From contig CP070808.1 in NCBI GenBank assembly GCA_020343715.1, positions 1,978,583-1,996,582 on the forward strand: a DNA stretch of 18,000 nucleotides, in the 5' to 3' direction. This document shows, in pieces, positions 13,793 to 18,000 of this stretch; the first letter of the stretch is position 1, and each line of letters starts with the position of its first letter. The position numbers and the translations under genes are program-made. Under the pieces are notes generated by a model that ran no database searches, was not told where the DNA came from, and was given only the letters and a program-made list of their open reading frames with translations. This DNA comes from Thermoplasmata archaeon (GTDB taxonomy: Archaea; Thermoplasmatota; DTKX01; GCA-020343715).

Positions 13793-13801
13793 TAATATAA
13801 A
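13793..13801 (-). promoter_or_regulatory. TATA box of the molybdoenzyme operon
   Basis: The minus strand reads TTTATATTA, a strong archaeal TATA match in an AT-rich patch. Transcription would start near 13771, giving a leader of about 20 bases before the ATG at 13751. An AATTGTCCAG sequence (13815-13824) just upstream contains the TGTCCA core seen near the Lrp genes and could be an operator. Confidence 0.6.
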
Positions 13802-13917
13802 TCTTATGGGAGAGCTGGACAATTGGGCTTTTTTTCCATGTGTTACTCGACACTTGTGCCGTCAACGCCAGGGACTTCGGGACAATCATTGCTGTGATGA
13901 GGCCTCGGGAAGCACCT

Positions 13918-13934
13918 GCCGACCCTCGGTCGGC
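13918..13934. repeat. 7-bp inverted repeat with 3-base loop
   Basis: GCCGACC, CTC, GGTCGGC form a perfect stem-loop about 170 bases upstream of the molybdoenzyme start, in the 583-base divergent region 13752-14334. No T-tract follows on either strand, so it is not a clear terminator. Apart from this, the two promoters and a short upstream frame, I see no gene in this region. Confidence 0.35.
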
Positions 13935-14177
13935 GTACGGGGCTGCCTCCCTCAAGCTAGGACGATACGTTAGGGTGCAGCTTCCCTGTTTCCTGTCCCC
14001 CCGGTAGGAAAGCACGGGTTGGATAAAGGTACATTAAGGGTAAATACGTTACTAGCTCGGAGCGAGGAACGGGGCGGCACTGTGGGCGAGACTGTTGGGG
14101 TTAAAGTGTTCTTGCGAATACCATCTGTCCGATATCTAGTGCGATTTAAGGACAAATCTCCCCTCATCAGAAGAATT

Positions 14178-14186
14178 CTTATATAT
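14178..14186 (+). promoter_or_regulatory. TATA box of the cytochrome operon
   Basis: CTTATATAT within an AT-rich stretch matches an archaeal TATA box. Transcription would begin near 14205-14210, about 125 bases before the TTG start of the heme-domain protein. Two copies of ATATCTAG (14132-14139 and 14243-14250) flank it. Confidence 0.55.
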
Positions 14187-14323
14187 TCGTCCAGTGATAT
14201 ACCATGAAAATTCGTCCCAGGAGGTCCTGGCTGGTGTGCCTCATATCTAGACACGACCCGCGACGTGGCGGTGAGCTCCGCGCCCAGGGCCCGGCCTCAT
14301 CCCATAGGACCCCTTCGCACCAA

Positions 14324-14329
14324 GAGGTG
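14324..14329 (+). promoter_or_regulatory. Shine-Dalgarno site selecting a TTG start
   Basis: GAGGTG at 14324-14329 (written from G14324) lies five bases before the TTG at 14335. An in-frame stop at 14305-14307 and no other start codon between them make TTG the only reasonable start of the 855-residue heme-domain protein. Confidence 0.65.
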
Positions 14330-14334
14330 TTGCA

Positions 14335-16902
14335 TTGACCCTAAGTATCAGCACCGGCAGGACCAGGGTCGCCGTGGTCCTCCTGCTCGTCGGCGTGCTG
14401 CTGACCGGCACCCTGTTCCCCCTCGGTACCGAGACGCGGGGCGCCAACGGTGGCTCGGCAGCCGGTACACTCCAGTCTCTGAGCGTCATCGACCCTCCAG
14501 TGGTGGACGGGCTCCCCGACGACGAAGTCTGGGAGGAGGCCATCGAGCTGGAGATCGAGGTGAAGGGTAGGTTCGACGCCGAAGTGAAGCTCAGGTCCGT
14601 CTACACCGACACGGACCTCTACATCTACGCCGAGTGGGAGGACCCTACCATGTCGATAACCCGAGCGACGGGGGCCTGGGAGTACAACCCCATCCCTGAC
14701 AACACCGTCCGGTCCGGGAGGACGACGACGCCCCCGGTCATCGACGGCGACGGGACGGACAGGGTCTGGGAGACCGCCCTGCCCCTCAAGGTCAACCTGG
14801 AGTTCGGGACCAACCCTGGCGAGGTGACGATAAGGTCCCTCTACACCGACACAGACGTTTACTTCAAGGTCACCTGGAACGACCCGACCTTCAGCATCCC
14901 GAGGTCCTCATGGGTCCTCGACACTGGCACCGGCGAGTGGTCGATGCACGACGGCCTCGAGGACATGGTCAATCTGATGTGGGACATGGACACCACCGGC
15001 TTCGAGACCGTGGGTTGCCAGGCCAAGTGCCACATCGGAAAGGACTGGTCGTACCTGGACGTGCCCGGCGACATCGCCGACATATGGCACGTCATGGCTG
15101 GCAGGTCGCTGTCGGCCACCGAGGTGCATCAGTTGGCGGACCCCACCGTGGCGGACTACGAGGCGACCTCAGGAGAGTTCCAGCTCCTGGGCTACGGCGA
15201 CGACACCAAGGTGGAGTACGACCCGGACGAGGGACAGTTCCCCACGGGAGGACGGCACGGGGACGACGGGACAGCCAGCTTCTCCCCCAACGCCAACGAG
15301 AGCGGTGGCTCCCCGTCCTACATCGAGAAGGACCCCGCCGATTGGCTGGACGCCATGGTGCTCCACATGTCCGAGGTGGACGCGGGCGAGACCGTGACCG
15401 CGGACCCTGAGGACCCATCCTACTCCGCCAGCGACGTGGCGGACGCATGGGCTAACTACGACGCCCTCGGCGCCTCGGTGCCCGAGAGCGTCCTTGCGGA
15501 GCCCACCGGGTCCAGGGGGGACATAGATGGTGGGGCCACGTGGAAGGACGGCGTGTGGACCGTCGAGATGGGCAGGCCCCTGGTCACCGACAACGGGGAC
15601 GACGTGCAGTTCGACGACCTGGACGCAACCTACGACTTCGGCATCAGCACCATGAACAACACCGCGGGGAAGGGGCACAACTACGTGACCCGTCCCCTGC
15701 ACATGGACTTCCAACCCGACTTCCTCAACCCCGGGATTGGCTCCGAGGACCGGATGGCCATACTCTGGGAGATCACCCCGATAGAGGGCTACGAATCAGC
15801 TGGCTGCTTCGTCAAATGCCATCCCGAGTACGGCAGGGCTGGAGCCTTCCTCGAGAACCCGGGCGAGAAGGGCGACATGTGGAACATGAGGGCTGCTAGG
15901 TTCCTACCGGTCGAGAGTGCGGTGCAGTCGGGGTTGCCAGAGATAGACGAGGACCACCAGGCCACAGAGGGACGGTTCTCCTTCCATGGTTACTTGGACG
16001 ACATGCAGCTCAACTACGATGAACCGCCCCATGTGGGCGACGGTGGCCTGTTCGGCGACAACGGTCTTTCCTCCTTCACCGCCAACAGGAACCCCGACGG
16101 GACCAAGCCCCTGTACATAGAGGTGGCCCCCGAGGATTACTTGGACGCTATGGTCCTACAGCGGAGTGAGATCGATGGTGGCGAGACCCTGGAGGTGGCC
16201 AGTGCGGACGCGATGGAGCTGCGCAATGCTGCTCTGGCCTACGAGCTAGTTGAGGCGATCATCCCAGAGAACATCGTGGACACGCCTGAGGGTAGCAGGG
16301 GTGACGTCGAGCAGGCGGCCGTGTGGAACGACGGCGTTTGGACCACCGAGATGAGGCGTGCCCTGGTGACGGACAACGAGGACGACGTGCAGTTCGACGA
16401 TCTCGTCAAGACCTACCGGTTCTCCATAGCCGTGATGGACAACTCCGCCGGGGACAAGCACGGGACCCCAGGGACCGACACCTACCTGCTGAGCCTGTAC
16501 GTCCCACCGACCTCGTACGAGGTGACCGTGGGGCCCATCGTCGACAGCTCGGGGAACCCAGTGGAGGGGGCCAACGTGGAGCTCTGGCGGAACGCCACCA
16601 GCTTCCTCAACGGCACCACGAACGCCTCTGGTAACTTTACCATCACGGTGCCCCCCAACTGGGCCGACAGCACCGTCGACGTCATCGTCTCGAAGGAGGG
16701 GTTCCAGAACGCCACCTTTGTGGGCGTCATCGACGATCAGGGAGGCTTCTTCCCCATGGCCGGGACCACACCCACGTTCCTGAGGAAGGGGGAGGGGGAG
16801 GAAGAGGACACACCGGGGATGGCCATGACATTGACGGTCATGGCATTGCTGGGAGCTGCGCTGTTCGCGGCAAGGACGAGGAGGGGAGGGGGACGCACAT
16901 GA
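14335..16902 (+). CDS. Secreted EB_dh-type heme-domain protein with CX3CH motifs and C-terminal anchor
   Basis: An 855-residue exported protein. A signal peptide spans about 1-37 (RTRVAVVLLLVGVLL core). Two similar beta-rich blocks follow at about 55-107 and 135-187 (VYTDTDLYIYAEWEDPT and LYTDTDVYFKVTWNDPT). Two heme-domain repeats carry CX3CH at 228-233 (GCQAKCH) and 491-496 (GCFVKCH). Each is followed by a D-(I/M)-W-X3-A-X-R motif and ends with DDVQFDDL. These resemble the ethylbenzene-dehydrogenase/cytochrome c-552 heme-binding domain (EB_dh). Residues about 728-805 look like a carboxypeptidase-regulatory-like beta domain. An acidic linker, PGM at 827-829, a hydrophobic helix and an Arg-rich tail end the chain, like PGF-CTERM anchors. 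Its stop overlaps the start of the multiheme cytochrome gene. Probably a surface electron carrier or electron acceptor of the molybdoenzyme; the substrate is unknown. Confidence 0.88.
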   Translation: MTLSISTGRTRVAVVLLLVGVLLTGTLFPLGTETRGANGGSAAGTLQSLSVIDPPVVDGLPDDEVWEEAIELEIEVKGRFDAEVKLRSVYTDTDLYIYAEWEDPTMSITRATGAWEYNPIPDNTVRSGRTTTPPVIDGDGTDRVWETALPLKVNLEFGTNPGEVTIRSLYTDTDVYFKVTWNDPTFSIPRSSWVLDTGTGEWSMHDGLEDMVNLMWDMDTTGFETVGCQAKCHIGKDWSYLDVPGDIADIWHVMAGRSLSATEVHQLADPTVADYEATSGEFQLLGYGDDTKVEYDPDEGQFPTGGRHGDDGTASFSPNANESGGSPSYIEKDPADWLDAMVLHMSEVDAGETVTADPEDPSYSASDVADAWANYDALGASVPESVLAEPTGSRGDIDGGATWKDGVWTVEMGRPLVTDNGDDVQFDDLDATYDFGISTMNNTAGKGHNYVTRPLHMDFQPDFLNPGIGSEDRMAILWEITPIEGYESAGCFVKCHPEYGRAGAFLENPGEKGDMWNMRAARFLPVESAVQSGLPEIDEDHQATEGRFSFHGYLDDMQLNYDEPPHVGDGGLFGDNGLSSFTANRNPDGTKPLYIEVAPEDYLDAMVLQRSEIDGGETLEVASADAMELRNAALAYELVEAIIPENIVDTPEGSRGDVEQAAVWNDGVWTTEMRRALVTDNEDDVQFDDLVKTYRFSIAVMDNSAGDKHGTPGTDTYLLSLYVPPTSYEVTVGPIVDSSGNPVEGANVELWRNATSFLNGTTNASGNFTITVPPNWADSTVDVIVSKEGFQNATFVGVIDDQGGFFPMAGTTPTFLRKGEGEEEDTPGMAMTLTVMALLGAALFAARTRRGGGRT

Positions 16903-18000
16903 CCCCTATCGACAACCAAGGCCCCAATCAGGGAGATGCTCAGATGGGAGACGCAACGACGGAGAAGGGACAGAGCCCCCGAGGCATCCGAGTCGGCAAG
17001 CTGAACCTGGTCATCGGGACGGTGGTGCTCGCCATCTGCATACTGGCCCTGGTGGGCTTGGGCCTCTCGGGCGCATCCGACGACGGCGTGGAGACCAGGA
17101 GCAACGGTGGACCCGAGGACAACTCCTACATGCGGGACGCCACCTACAGCGGGTCCACCGAGTGCGGGACCTGCCACCAGGAGGCCCACTCGGCCTGGCA
17201 GGACTCCCTCCATCCCACCAAGATGAGGATAGCCACCGATGCCACCGTCGTTGGTGACTGGGACTCCGAACCCGTCATCACCGTGGGCAACGACGTGCAG
17301 ATCACCGTAGGCCTCTCCCGGGACGGACAGGACTTCCTCGTGGACCTGGACGGGCAGGGCACCGACGTCTACACCGTCGAGCACGTCCTGGGCGGCGAGG
17401 GTTGGATGCAGCGGTACATGGTCACCATCGGCAGCAGCCGGTACGTCCTGCCCATCCAGTGGAACGTGGGGACCGGTGAGTGGGTGGGCTACGCCACCGA
17501 CGTTTGGTACACCGACACCGGTGTCCCTGAGGCAATCACCACCGACCAGTCGTGGGACCTGAACTGCGCCGGCTGCCATGTTACTGGCTTCGGCATCGAG
17601 TACAATGACACCAGCGGGGAGTGGATCGCATCATGGACCGAGCTGGGCGTGGGTTGCGAGGCCTGTCACGGACCGGGCAGCCTCCATATAGACCACCCCG
17701 CCGGCGAGGCCCGCTCCGATTATATCTGGAACACCGTCGACTCGGCCCTCTGTGGCGCCTGCCACAACAGGGGGGCCAGCGTGGGTACTCTGGGGGGCGA
17801 GAAGGCAGGCTATCCCCTGGACGCCTCTGGTCATCCGATCCTCCCGGGGGACGACCTGTCCCAGTTCTTCGTCACCTCCGGCATCTATCACCCCGACGAC
17901 GAGACGTCCCGGGTCCACCGGCAGCAGTTCCCCGACTACGTGGGCCACCCCCACTCCGAATCCCTCAATACCATCCTGGAGAGCCCTCTGGGCCAGGAGA
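16899..18000 (+). CDS. Membrane-anchored multiheme cytochrome c, C-terminus beyond window
   Basis: The ATG at 16899 overlaps the TGA of the preceding gene (ATGA), so the two are co-translated. The 367 codons in the window have a hydrophilic N-terminus, one membrane helix at about 35-58 (LVIGTVVLAICILALVGLGL), and then an exported part. Four CXXCH heme c sites are present at 89-93 (CGTCH), 223-227 (CAGCH), 253-257 (CEACH) and 285-289 (CGACH). CAGCHVTGF followed by CEACHGPGSLH is the pattern of cytochrome c554-like multiheme proteins. More heme sites may lie beyond the edge. A second in-frame ATG at 16944 would shorten the cytoplasmic end by 15 residues. It likely moves electrons between the quinone/NrfD-based complex and outer carriers. 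Heme c attachment requires export and a cytochrome maturation system, which is not in this window. Confidence 0.92.
   Translation, partial: MTPIDNQGPNQGDAQMGDATTEKGQSPRGIRVGKLNLVIGTVVLAICILALVGLGLSGASDDGVETRSNGGPEDNSYMRDATYSGSTECGTCHQEAHSAWQDSLHPTKMRIATDATVVGDWDSEPVITVGNDVQITVGLSRDGQDFLVDLDGQGTDVYTVEHVLGGEGWMQRYMVTIGSSRYVLPIQWNVGTGEWVGYATDVWYTDTGVPEAITTDQSWDLNCAGCHVTGFGIEYNDTSGEWIASWTELGVGCEACHGPGSLHIDHPAGEARSDYIWNTVDSALCGACHNRGASVGTLGGEKAGYPLDASGHPILPGDDLSQFFVTSGIYHPDDETSRVHRQQFPDYVGHPHSESLNTILESPLGQE

Noticed and set aside
13779..14207. Short frames in the divergent region (minus 13779-14015, plus 14019-14207)
   Set aside because: No ribosome site, no domain-like pattern, and one overlaps the TATA box of the molybdoenzyme operon.
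1..18000. tRNA, rRNA, CRISPR arrays, insertion sequences, integrase or attachment sites
   Set aside because: No regularly spaced repeats, transposase motifs, terminal inverted repeats or cloverleaf-like segments were seen by eye. No automated RNA or repeat search could be run.

Overview
The window reads as a piece of a high-GC archaeal chromosome. Supporting signs are AT-rich TATA-like elements at the expected distance from operon starts (3217-3226, 13793-13801, 14178-14186), three small Lrp/AsnC regulators, Shine-Dalgarno-led genes with TTG and GTG starts, and a surface protein ending in a PGF-CTERM-like anchor. A high-GC member of the Thermoplasmata/Euryarchaeota is my best guess. No rRNA, tRNA or phylogenetic marker is present to prove it.

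Layout. (1) 1-3019, minus strand: a three-gene module made of an NrfD/PsrC-like quinone-interacting membrane subunit, a six-helix membrane protein with no histidine, and a GlcD-type FAD dehydrogenase that runs off the left edge. (2) 3020-3373: leader and promoter of that module, with a perfect 14-bp palindrome. (3) 3374-5145: three Lrp/AsnC regulators, one minus and two plus. The first two end in a conserved cysteine cluster. A 10-bp inverted repeat lies between the divergent pair. (4) 5153-13751, minus strand: a tightly packed seven-gene operon. In transcription order it encodes a Tat-exported molybdopterin oxidoreductase, a four-cluster ferredoxin subunit, a TorD-type chaperone, an NrfD-like subunit, a six-helix membrane protein, a full-length FAD/[4Fe-4S]/double-CCG dehydrogenase and a 52-residue zinc-ribbon protein. 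(5) 13752-14334: a 583-bp divergent control region. (6) 14335-18000, plus strand: a secreted protein with ethylbenzene-dehydrogenase-type heme domains and two CX3CH motifs, overlapping a membrane-anchored multiheme cytochrome c that runs off the right edge.

How it may work together (inference). The FAD/CCG protein resembles a D-lactate/glycolate-type dehydrogenase fused to an HdrD/DsrK/GlpC-like part, and should sit on the cytoplasmic face. The molybdoenzyme and its FeS partner should sit outside. Both appear to share one NrfD/small-membrane-protein platform, so the operon could couple oxidation of a 2-hydroxyacid (or similar donor) inside to reduction of an acceptor outside, probably through the quinone pool. 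The divergently transcribed cytochromes could extend the electron path at the cell surface. The left module is a paralogous copy of the platform without the molybdoenzyme. The regulators with Cys-rich tails between the two modules are plausible redox- or metal-sensing switches. The substrate of the molybdoenzyme cannot be read from the sequence.
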